This document shows positions 1 to 5,516 of a DNA stretch of 6,219 bases, piece by piece (within the stretch, counting starts at the first letter, position 1; each line of letters starts with the position of its first letter). A program made the position numbers and the translations under genes. Under the pieces are notes generated by a model. The model saw only the letters and a list, made by a program, of their open reading frames with translations. It was not told the DNA's origin and did no database searches. The stretch is from Mailhella sp. (GTDB lineage Bacteria > Desulfobacterota > Desulfovibrionia > Desulfovibrionales > Desulfovibrionaceae): contig JAKSQA010000064.1 of assembly GCA_024404335.1 (NCBI GenBank), forward strand, positions 1-6,219, written 5' to 3'.

Positions 1-1159
1 GTGACGGCGTGCCTATTGAAGAATGAGCCAGCGCGTGGCGGCCGGCGGCGAGGTTGGGGGGCAGCGTGACGCCGAAACAGACGGGGTACCAGCTGAAGTG
101 CTGCATGATCGGAATGAGGAAGGGCAGCAGGACGTAGTAGATGGAGATGGCGTCGAGCAGCATGCCCGCGATGAACAGGATGATGTTGATGAGGAGCAGG
201 AGCACCCACGGATTGTCGGAAAGCGCGAGGAGGACGGCGGCTCCGCGGTCGATGAGGCCGACCGTGCTGGCGACCCAGGCATAGAGGCCGGCGCAGGTCA
301 CGACGAACATGATGACCGCTGTTGCCTTCACGGATTCTACGAGCACCTCGAAGATGATGGAGAGGCTGTTGATGGTGCGGTAGATGAAGATGCCGACGAA
401 GAGGCCGTAGAAGATGGCGACGGCTGCGGCTTCGGTAGGCGTGAACACGCCGCCGTAGATGCCGCGCAGGACGACGACGGGCGTCATAGCGCCCCAGAAG
501 GATTCGCGGAAGGCCTTGAAGACGGACATGGAGCGGGGCTGCCCCTTGTAGCCGTTGCGGCGCGAGGTGAGCCATACGCAGACCATGAGGAAGGCCGCGA
601 TGAGAAGGCCGGGCATGAAGCCTGCGGCGAAAAGCGCGGGAACGGAGACATCGGCGATGCCGCCGTACACGATGAACGCGATGCTGGGCGGAATGACGAT
701 GGCGAGCCCGGAGGAGACGGAGATGGTGGCCGCGGCGAAGGGCTTGTCATAGCCGCTGCGCACCATGGCGGGCACGAGGATGAGGCCCAGGGCCGCGACG
801 GTGGCGGGGCCCGATCCGCTTACGGCGCCCCAGAAGGTGGCGACGCCTACGGTGGCCACGGCGAGGCCGCCCGTCATCTCGCCCACAAGGGTCTCCACAA
901 GCAGGATGATGCGCGCGGCGATGCCGGCGCGCTCCATGATGAAGCCGGCGAGGATGAAGAACGGAATGGCCAGGAGCGGCACCTTGGCGATGCCGGCGAA
1001 GAAGTTGTAGGAGAGCATCTCCACGCCCATGTCCCACCACCAGGCCACGCCGAGGGCGGAGAGGCCGAGGGCGATGGCGATCGGAACGCGGAAGACGAGG
1101 GGGATGACGAAGGCTATGAGGAGCCAGAACGCGGGGTCGTTGTAGAATGCGGCTTCCAT
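1..1159 (-). CDS. dctM: TRAP transporter large permease DctM, partial at left edge
   Basis: Large membrane subunit of a tripartite ATP-independent periplasmic (TRAP) transporter, the part that carries substrate across the inner membrane using an ion gradient. The frame is open for 386 codons and leaves the window without a stop; the family is usually about 425 residues. Visible DctM hallmarks are FFILAGFIM (67-75), GSGPATVAALG (115-125), IPPSIAFIVYG (156-166), GGVFTPTEAAAVA (236-248) and GMLLDAISIYYVLLPFLIP (332-350), spread through many hydrophobic helices. The start at 1159 has a good AGGAG site that touches the dctQ stop codon, so the two are translationally linked. Odd point: the protein aligns with family expectation up to Gly373 (NLAAG), but the next 13 residues do not resemble the expected conserved TPPVG-type segment. 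The frame could therefore be interrupted near position 40. Family assignment is secure; the substrate is unknown. Confidence 0.93.
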   Translation of the reverse strand, partial: MEAAFYNDPAFWLLIAFVIPLVFRVPIAIALGLSALGVAWWWDMGVEMLSYNFFAGIAKVPLLAIPFFILAGFIMERAGIAARIILLVETLVGEMTGGLAVATVGVATFWGAVSGSGPATVAALGLILVPAMVRSGYDKPFAAATISVSSGLAIVIPPSIAFIVYGGIADVSVPALFAAGFMPGLLIAAFLMVCVWLTSRRNGYKGQPRSMSVFKAFRESFWGAMTPVVVLRGIYGGVFTPTEAAAVAIFYGLFVGIFIYRTINSLSIIFEVLVESVKATAVIMFVVTCAGLYAWVASTVGLIDRGAAVLLALSDNPWVLLLLINIILFIAGMLLDAISIYYVLLPFLIPIMQHFSWYPVCFGVTLPPNLAAGRHALAHSSIGTPS

Positions 1160-1167
1160 GGCTGCTC

Positions 1168-1638
1168 CTAGTAGTTTCTCATGCGGAGGTCTTCGCAGAG
1201 CTTCTGCAGTATCCTCACGATGATGACGGCCGAGATGAGGGGAGTTGCCATGGTGTAGAGCCATACGGGGATGGCCAGGGATTCGGAAACGACGCTGAGA
1301 TCGATCTCATCCATGACTTCCAGGAAGCCGAACCAGCAGAGCGCGCTGAAGAAGACGAGGCTGCAGGCTATGCCGAACCAGTAGAGGCAGAGTCTCACGG
1401 GCCTGGAGAGGCTGTCGTACAGCAGGTTCATGCTGAAGTTGCTGCCCTCGCGGAAGGCGCGGGCCGTGCCCAGCATGACGATCCACACGAAGAAGTTGAC
1501 GGTCAGCTCCTCGGTATAGGCGAAGGATAGGTTCGTGCAGTAGCGTACGACGACGTTGATGAAGGAGATGCAGGCCATTACCGCCAGCATGAGCGCGCCC
1601 AGGGCTTCCTCAAGGCGCGAATTCAGGAATCTCAGCAT
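1168..1638 (-). CDS. dctQ: TRAP transporter small permease DctQ
   Basis: Small membrane subunit of the TRAP transporter, which pairs with DctM in the inner membrane. The 156 residues are typical of the family and give four likely transmembrane helices, roughly 12-30, 46-62, 82-105 and 125-146. Family features are NVVVRY (28-33) at the end of helix 1, the YTEEL motif (41-45), the FVWIVMLGTARAFREGSN stretch (50-67) and the C-terminal SLAIPVWLY segment (120-128). The ATG at 1638 is preceded only by a modest AGAG-like site. Translation may depend partly on the upstream dctP message, from which it is separated by 51 nt containing a strong stem-loop. The stop codon lies 8 nt before the dctM start. 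Sequence divergence in DctQ is normal, so the call rests on motifs, size and position between dctP and dctM. Confidence 0.93.
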   Translation of the reverse strand: MLRFLNSRLEEALGALMLAVMACISFINVVVRYCTNLSFAYTEELTVNFFVWIVMLGTARAFREGSNFSMNLLYDSLSRPVRLCLYWFGIACSLVFFSALCWFGFLEVMDEIDLSVVSESLAIPVWLYTMATPLISAVIIVRILQKLCEDLRMRNY

Positions 1639-1655
1639 GTCTCTAAACCCCGGTG

Positions 1656-1682
1656 GCGGGGAACGGCCCTGCCGTTCCCCGC
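1656..1682 (-). other. Intergenic stem-loop between dctP and dctQ
   Basis: Perfect inverted repeat with 12-bp arms (1656-1667 and 1671-1682, GCGGGGAACGGC and its complement) around a 3-nt loop. It begins 7 nt after the dctP stop codon in the transcribed direction. No run of T follows on the minus strand (the sequence continues CACCGGGG), so it does not look like a simple intrinsic terminator. Hairpins at this point in binding-protein transporter operons commonly protect the upstream message or cause partial termination, giving more binding protein than permease. That role is an inference here. Confidence 0.75.
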
Positions 1683-1689
1683 GTTAGTC

Positions 1690-2766
1690 TTACTTTCCGG
1701 CCATGTCGGCTTCGGCGGCCTTCACGAGGTCGGCGCCGACTTCCTTGATCCACTTGTCGCGGACGGACTGGGTGGCGGCGTAGAACTCCTTGACCTGCTC
1801 GGGCGTGAACTTCACGACGGTCATGCCGTTCTTCTCACATTCGCCGTAGGGGTCGGTGACGGCGGGAGCCTTGTTGATGCTCTGGAGGTAGGCGAGGGAG
1901 GAGCCGTCATCGAAGCCGAGGCGGGAAAGGGCCTTGGAGTACTTCTCGGCGTCCTTCGCGCATTCCATGAGGATGGCCTGGTCTTCCTTGCTGAAGTCCT
2001 TCCAGACCTTCTGGTTGGCGGTGAGGAGGAGCGGGTCGATCATGTAGTGCCAGTCGGTCAGGAACTTGTGGCCGTACTGCCACAGCTTCATGGGGATGTT
2101 GATGCCGTTGGTGGGGTTCTCCTGGCCGTCGACGATGCCCTGCTGGAAGCCGGTGACGGCTTCGGACCAGTTGATGGCCTGGGGGTTGGCGCCGAGGGCT
2201 TCGAAGATGTCCTTGAAGATCGGGGTGCCCACGATGCGGATCTTGAGGCCCTTCATGTCGGCGGGGGTGTTGATGGGGCCCTTGCTGGTGGTCATTTCGC
2301 GGAAGCCGTTCTCACCCCAGCCGATGAACTTGACGCCCTTGGATTCGACGGTCTTGATCATCATTTCGCCGGCCTTGCCCTTTTCCCAGGCATCCATGGC
2401 GGCGTTGCGGTCGTTGTGGTTGGCAACGAAGAAGGGGAGCGCGGTGAGGTTGAACGCGGGGATCTGGGGAGACCAGTTGATGGTGGAGGCGTAGGAGAAG
2501 TCGATGGCTCCGTTGCGGACGAGCAGCAGCTCGGAGGTCTGCTTGCCGGCCATCAGCTGGGCGCCGTGGTAGACCTTGATGTTGATGCGGCCCTGGGTGC
2601 GTTCCTTGACGAGATCGGCGAAGTAGGTGCCGGTCATGCCCCAGCCGGAGGTGGGGCCGGGCACGATGCTCAGCTTGTACTCCTGCTTGTAGGCGGCGAA
2701 TGCCGGAGAGGCGAGAAGGCCCACACAGGCGGCAGCCATGAGGGCGGTGCGGAAGAAGCGTTTCAT
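1690..2766 (-). CDS. dctP: TRAP transporter substrate-binding protein DctP
   Basis: Periplasmic binding protein that captures the ligand, usually an organic acid, and hands it to DctQM. The 358-residue precursor has a clear Sec signal peptide: basic MKRFFR, a hydrophobic core to about residue 20, and a probable cut after AFA (22-24). The DctP fold is recognisable from YFADLVKERTQGRINIKVYHGAQL (48-71), GWGENGFREMTTSKGPI (149-165), MKGLKIRI (171-178) and GFQQGIVDGQENP (206-218). Arg177 in KIRI matches the conserved arginine that binds the ligand carboxylate in characterised TRAP binding proteins, and Arg156 is a second conserved basic residue. This supports a carboxylate ligand but does not identify it. 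The start at 2766 is fixed by a strong AGGAGG site (2772-2777) 5 nt upstream. It is the first gene of dctPQM and lies 99 nt after the AEC gene. Confidence 0.95.
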   Translation of the reverse strand: MKRFFRTALMAAACVGLLASPAFAAYKQEYKLSIVPGPTSGWGMTGTYFADLVKERTQGRINIKVYHGAQLMAGKQTSELLLVRNGAIDFSYASTINWSPQIPAFNLTALPFFVANHNDRNAAMDAWEKGKAGEMMIKTVESKGVKFIGWGENGFREMTTSKGPINTPADMKGLKIRIVGTPIFKDIFEALGANPQAINWSEAVTGFQQGIVDGQENPTNGINIPMKLWQYGHKFLTDWHYMIDPLLLTANQKVWKDFSKEDQAILMECAKDAEKYSKALSRLGFDDGSSLAYLQSINKAPAVTDPYGECEKNGMTVVKFTPEQVKEFYAATQSVRDKWIKEVGADLVKAAEADMAGK

Positions 2767-2771
2767 TATGT

Positions 2772-2777
2772 CCTCCT
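2772..2777 (-). promoter_or_regulatory. Ribosome binding site of dctP
   Basis: AGGAGG on the minus strand, 5 nt before the dctP ATG. It is the strongest Shine-Dalgarno match among the five transporter genes and agrees with the high output expected of a binding protein. An 8-bp palindrome, AACATGTT (2781-2788), lies just upstream of it. Confidence 0.8.
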
Positions 2778-2790
2778 CAGAACATGTTAT

Positions 2791-2855
2791 GCGGCGGGGC
2801 CGCGTGGCACACTGAATGGTTCCGCCCCCCGTTGCCGTGTGCAGGAACGGGGCGG
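2791..2855 (-). other. Two hairpins in the AEC-dctP gap
   Basis: The 99-nt gap between the AEC stop and dctP holds two inverted repeats. The first met by transcription pairs 2846-2855 with 2822-2833 (7 bp, a 2-nt bulge, then 3 bp, with a 12-nt loop). The second is GCGGC (2791-2795) with GCCGC (2799-2803) around 3 nt. Neither is followed by a T-run, so they look like attenuators or message-processing structures rather than classical terminators. A third, competing 5-bp repeat (2851-2855 with 2862-2866) overlaps the AEC stop codon. I see no convincing sigma70 promoter in the gap, so dctPQM may be read from the AEC promoter or from a non-canonical one. Confidence 0.45.
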
Positions 2856-2865
2856 TCTTGGCCGC

Positions 2866-3840
2866 CTAGAGGAGCGGCAGGATGGCCATGAGCACGGGGA
2901 GTACGATGACGAGCTCAAGCGTCGTGTACACCCAGCATGCGTTTGCCAGGTCGAGGTCCAGGTCGAACAGCGACGGCGGTATGAGGGCGTTCATCGCCAC
3001 GGGCATGGAGGCGAGTATCACGACCACGCGCAGCGGCAGGCCGCCGTCGATTCCGCCCAGGCCGCACAGCATGGCGAGCAGGGTGATGACGGCGGGAATG
3101 CCCGCAAATTTGATGGCGGAGATGGCGAGGCTGTGGCGGAAGTAGCAGGAAAGGCGCGATATCCGCAGCCCCATCCCTATGGAGAGGAGGAAGCATACGG
3201 TGCCTGCGATCATGAATCCTGCGGATACGTCGCCAAGCGGCGCAGGGCGATGGACGCCTGCGAAGTTGAGCCCTATGCCCAGGGCTATCGCGCACAGCAC
3301 GACCTTGAGCACGGGTTCGAAGCGGAAGCCGCGGAGGGAGAAGCCGATGGTCTCCTCCTCGGGCAGGCTGAACCACTTCGCTATGGGGTAGGCCACCGCG
3401 AAGTAGAAGACCTCTTCGCAGAGCCGGTAGAGCGAGGCCACGGCGATAGCCGTCTCGCCGTAGAGAAGCACGGCGACGAGGCTGCCCACGGCGCCGATGT
3501 TGGTGAAGGTGCCGCAGCAGAACATGCTGCCCGTCTGCCGCCGCGGAAGCCGCATCATGCGGGAAAGGAAGATGGCGGCGGCTCCGCCCAGTATCCATGC
3601 CGTCAGCCCCAGGAAGGGCAGGGCGAGCAGCCTTCCGTCGGGGGTCTTCAGCCCCCAGAGGGAGAGCATGGCCGACACGGGGATGAGCCAGAACATGGCG
3701 ATCTTCTGGATGGCGATGCGCATTTTCCCGAGGACGGCTTCCGTGATCGGAGACCTGCCCGAGACGACCCACTGCCGGAAGGAATAGCCGGCGATGAGGC
3801 TGACGAAGATGATGGCGAGCGAGAGCAGGAGTCGGTCCAT
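2866..3840 (-). CDS. AEC-family transporter (auxin efflux carrier / malonate-type permease)
   Basis: Integral membrane secondary carrier of the AEC family, whose bacterial members move organic acids such as malonate or malate. The 324 residues are close to the usual 310-320 and give about ten hydrophobic helices in two halves: helices to about residue 155, a charged loop (158-175), then five more. Signatures are TFTNIGAVGSLVAVLLYGE (111-129, the conserved Asn-x-Gly of half one), IKFAGIPAVITLLA (243-256), and ASMPVAMNALIPPSLFDLD (277-295) followed by VYTTLELVIVLPVL (304-317), the typical last two helices. The ATG at 3840 is chosen because it yields the first helix; Met40 would lose it, and no start lies in frame just upstream. 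There is no recognisable Shine-Dalgarno site, only a GC-rich hairpin. Direction and substrate are unknown; nearby dctPQM suggests carboxylates. Confidence 0.9.
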   Translation of the reverse strand: MDRLLLSLAIIFVSLIAGYSFRQWVVSGRSPITEAVLGKMRIAIQKIAMFWLIPVSAMLSLWGLKTPDGRLLALPFLGLTAWILGGAAAIFLSRMMRLPRRQTGSMFCCGTFTNIGAVGSLVAVLLYGETAIAVASLYRLCEEVFYFAVAYPIAKWFSLPEEETIGFSLRGFRFEPVLKVVLCAIALGIGLNFAGVHRPAPLGDVSAGFMIAGTVCFLLSIGMGLRISRLSCYFRHSLAISAIKFAGIPAVITLLAMLCGLGGIDGGLPLRVVVILASMPVAMNALIPPSLFDLDLDLANACWVYTTLELVIVLPVLMAILPLL

Positions 3841-3847
3841 GGGATTG

Positions 3848-3875
3848 CGGGCGCCGAGGCGGAAAACCGCGCCCG
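3848..3875 (-). other. GC-rich leader hairpin just before the AEC start
   Basis: Inverted repeat CGGGCGC/GCGCCCG (3848-3854 and 3869-3875) with a 14-nt loop, overlapping an alternative GCGG-AAAA-CCGC hairpin (3859-3870). It ends 7 nt before the ATG, exactly where a Shine-Dalgarno site would be expected. It might limit or gate translation of the AEC gene, but repeats this short arise easily in GC-rich DNA. Confidence 0.35.
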
Positions 3876-3882
3876 GCTGCTG

Positions 3883-3900
3883 GTTTTAAATTGTTAAAAC
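3883..3900. promoter_or_regulatory. AT-rich dyad, possible operator for the AEC gene
   Basis: Perfect 7-bp inverted repeat GTTTTAA (3883-3889) and TTAAAAC (3894-3900) around a 4-bp spacer. It lies in an AT-rich patch in otherwise GC-rich DNA, about 45-60 bp before the AEC start and just downstream of the predicted transcription start. The position suits a repressor site or part of the 5' leader. No specific regulator family can be named from it. Confidence 0.4.
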
Positions 3901-3910
3901 AGCCCAGAGT

Positions 3911-3946
3911 ACATTTTCGTCAGAGTAGTATGTTTTGGGAAAATGT
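3911..3946. promoter_or_regulatory. Long dyad spanning the putative AEC promoter
   Basis: Perfect 8-bp inverted repeat ACATTTTC (3911-3918) and GAAAATGT (3939-3946) separated by 20 bp. The half-sites are 28 bp apart centre to centre, a little under three helical turns, and they bracket the spacer and -10 of the predicted promoter, with one arm overlapping the -35. This arrangement fits a dimeric regulator or two half-sites, but that is an inference. Confidence 0.4.
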
Positions 3947-3949
3947 CAA
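3922..3949 (-). promoter_or_regulatory. Putative sigma70-type promoter of the AEC gene
   Basis: On the minus strand a perfect -35 box TTGACA (3944-3949) is followed after 16 bp by TACTCT (3922-3927), a weak -10 matching TATAAT at three positions. It lies in the AT-rich gap between the ClC stop and the AEC start and would give a leader of roughly 75 nt. The -35 and setting are good; the poor -10 would suit an activator-dependent promoter. Confidence 0.45.
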
Positions 3950-3968
3950 ACCTGGCCGCATGTGCGCG

Positions 3969-5318
3969 TCACGATGCGGAACGGCTCCCGGAAGGGACGC
4001 GCCGCGGTATGGCGATGGCGGCGCGGAGCGAGTCGTAGACGGGCGGGCAGCGGAGCATGTTGGCCGTGAAGTATGCGGTGTATGCCACGGCGAGCGTTTC
4101 GGGCAGGCAGAGGAAGCAGCCCGACATCTCAAGGACGAGCGCGGTGCCCGTAAGGGGCACGCGCACCATGGAGACGAAGAAGCCCGCCATGCCGAAGACG
4201 ATGCAGACCGGCCAGTGCTCCGGGGGGAGCACGCCTGCGAGGAGGAGGACCTGGCCGCACACGGCGCCGAGCATCGCGCCGATGCAGAGCATGGGCATGA
4301 GGATGCCGCCGGGCACGTTGCCCGTGTAGCTGAAGAGGGCGAAGCCGATCTTGAGGAGCGTGAGCCCGGCGAGTACGGCGAGTACGGAGCGCGGGTCGGC
4401 GGCATATTGGGCGAGCGAGGCGACAAGCGGCTCGCCTCCGCCGAGTACGGCCGGGCAGAGGAAGGCGAGCGCGGCCGCGGCGAGCATGGGCGGCAGGATG
4501 CGCCATTCCTGGGGCAGGGGCGTATGGAGAGCCTCGGCGTTCTTCGTGCCGAGGAGCGCCCTGTTGTAGAGCACGCCGGCGACGCCGAGCACGGCGCCGA
4601 GCACGGGGAGCAGCCATATCTCGCGGAAGGCGAAGGGCTCCATGGAGGCGAAGGGGAATATGAGCCCGAACCCGAAGAGGCGGCCTGCCACCAGCTGCGC
4701 CGTGGCGACGGCGAAGCCCGTGACGATGACGCCGCCCCAGGTGACGGCGGTGCGCATTTCCTCAAAGACGAAGAGCAGGCCGGCTATGGGGGAGCCGAAC
4801 GCCGCCGTCATGCCTGCGGCCGCGCCGGCGGCCACGTGGATGCGCCCTGCGAAGGCGTAGTTTTCCCAGAGGCCGCTGAGGAGCGTGCCTGTGGCCGCGC
4901 CCATCTGGATGCAGGGGCCTTCGCGGCCGAGGGAGAGGCCGCCCAGCGTGGAGACGAGGCACCCGATGAACTTCGCAGGCAGTATGCGGAGCCATTCCAT
5001 GCGCGAGATGTGCAGGCTGCCCGAGGCGACCAGCTCGGTCTGCGGGATGCCGCTGCCGGAGATGAGCGGGACTTTCCTGACGAGGAAGCCGAGGAAGCGC
5101 GCGGCGGCGATGAGCACGGCGAACCAGAAGGGGATGATCCACCAGTGCGTATTCCAGCCGGAAAGGAATGAGGCAATGCGCGGGGCCGAGAGGTCGCGCG
5201 CAAGGCGGAAGCAGCAGATGACGAAGCCGGCGGCAAGGCCTATGCCTATGCCCTCGAGGGCCAGGAGGACGCGGTTGCCCCAGAGAGTGAGGGCGCGCGA
5301 GGAGCGTATGCGGGGCAT
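3969..5318 (-). CDS. ClC-family chloride/proton transporter
   Basis: Inner-membrane ClC protein, most likely a Cl-/H+ antiporter. The 449 residues match the bacterial form without CBS domains. All filter motifs are visible: GSGIP (88-92, Ser89 like Ser107 of E. coli ClC), GREGP (131-135, Glu133 as the gating glutamate like Glu148), EEM (186-188, covering the internal proton glutamate like Glu203) and Tyr428 in PPVYDSL (like Tyr445). Keeping both glutamates favours an antiporter over a channel, and GSGIP with GREGP argues against the fluoride-specific ClC branch. The GIFxP motif reads GILMP (338-342), with leucine for the usual phenylalanine. The start at 5318 is preceded by AAAGGA at good spacing and by a promoter; the frame stays open further upstream, but only as antisense to the divergent gene. 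It has its own promoter, and the next gene begins 128 nt beyond its stop. Confidence 0.94.
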   Translation of the reverse strand: MPRIRSSRALTLWGNRVLLALEGIGIGLAAGFVICCFRLARDLSAPRIASFLSGWNTHWWIIPFWFAVLIAAARFLGFLVRKVPLISGSGIPQTELVASGSLHISRMEWLRILPAKFIGCLVSTLGGLSLGREGPCIQMGAATGTLLSGLWENYAFAGRIHVAAGAAAGMTAAFGSPIAGLLFVFEEMRTAVTWGGVIVTGFAVATAQLVAGRLFGFGLIFPFASMEPFAFREIWLLPVLGAVLGVAGVLYNRALLGTKNAEALHTPLPQEWRILPPMLAAAALAFLCPAVLGGGEPLVASLAQYAADPRSVLAVLAGLTLLKIGFALFSYTGNVPGGILMPMLCIGAMLGAVCGQVLLLAGVLPPEHWPVCIVFGMAGFFVSMVRVPLTGTALVLEMSGCFLCLPETLAVAYTAYFTANMLRCPPVYDSLRAAIAIPRRVPSGSRSAS

Positions 5319-5352
5319 GCGGTTTTCCTTTAGCAGTGATGTGCGGGCGGCA

Positions 5353-5381
5353 ATCATAGTACCGCGGCGGGGCGGGCGCAA
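5353..5381 (-). promoter_or_regulatory. Putative promoter of the ClC gene
   Basis: On the minus strand TTGCGC (5376-5381) and TATGAT (5353-5358) are separated by exactly 17 bp. The -10 matches at five of six positions; the -35 has only the TTG core. The predicted transcript would have a leader of about 28 nt carrying the AAAGGA ribosome binding site. Confidence 0.5.
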
Positions 5382-5454
5382 GCATCCGGCCTCCACTCCG
5401 CAGTCTGGGCGCAGGATGCACCGTCGTCGCTTGTGCGATGGAATGGGGTGCGGT

Positions 5455-5483
5455 TTGCGAAAACCAAGGGAATATCCTATACT
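5455..5483 (+). promoter_or_regulatory. Putative promoter of the AAA-ATPase-like gene
   Basis: TTGCGA (5455-5460) and TATACT (5478-5483) are separated by 17 bp. The -10 matches the consensus at five of six positions and the -35 at four. Transcription would start near 5490, giving a leader of about 27 nt that includes the ribosome binding site. The promoter points away from the ClC promoter, about 74 bp off. Confidence 0.6.
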
Positions 5484-5505
5484 GTACGACAGCCGGGCAG
5501 CGGAC

Positions 5506-5510
5506 GGAGG
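5506..5510 (+). promoter_or_regulatory. Ribosome binding site of the AAA-ATPase-like gene
   Basis: GGAGG, 6 nt before the ATG at 5517. It decides that start over the internal Met14, which has no comparable site and would remove the conserved N-terminal segment. Confidence 0.75.
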
Positions 5511-5516
5511 TGAGGC

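Noticed and set aside
23..1171. A 382-codon plus-strand open frame opposite dctM
   Set aside because: The translation is acidic low-complexity sequence and the opposite strand encodes recognisable DctM motifs throughout.
1656..1682. The dctP-dctQ stem-loop as an intrinsic terminator ending the operon
   Set aside because: No T-run follows the stem on the minus strand, and dctQ and dctM follow in the same orientation as parts of one transporter.
2767..2821. A sigma70 promoter directly upstream of dctP
   Set aside because: The best pair (TTCAGT and CATAAC) has a 19-bp spacer and poor matches, which is not enough to call.
2047..3897. A 616-codon open frame on the plus strand, opposite dctP and the AEC gene
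   Set aside because: It is antisense to two well-supported genes and its translation is rich in Gly, Asp, Glu and His with no domain, as expected from strong third-position GC bias.
3891..5171. A 426-codon plus-strand open frame opposite the ClC gene
   Set aside because: Low-complexity Glu/Ala/Gly/Arg translation, no ribosome site, and it lies antisense to a ClC protein with all motifs intact.
5382..5419. Inverted repeat GCATCC / GGATGC in the divergent intergenic region
   Set aside because: Only six bases per arm with a long spacer; expected by chance.
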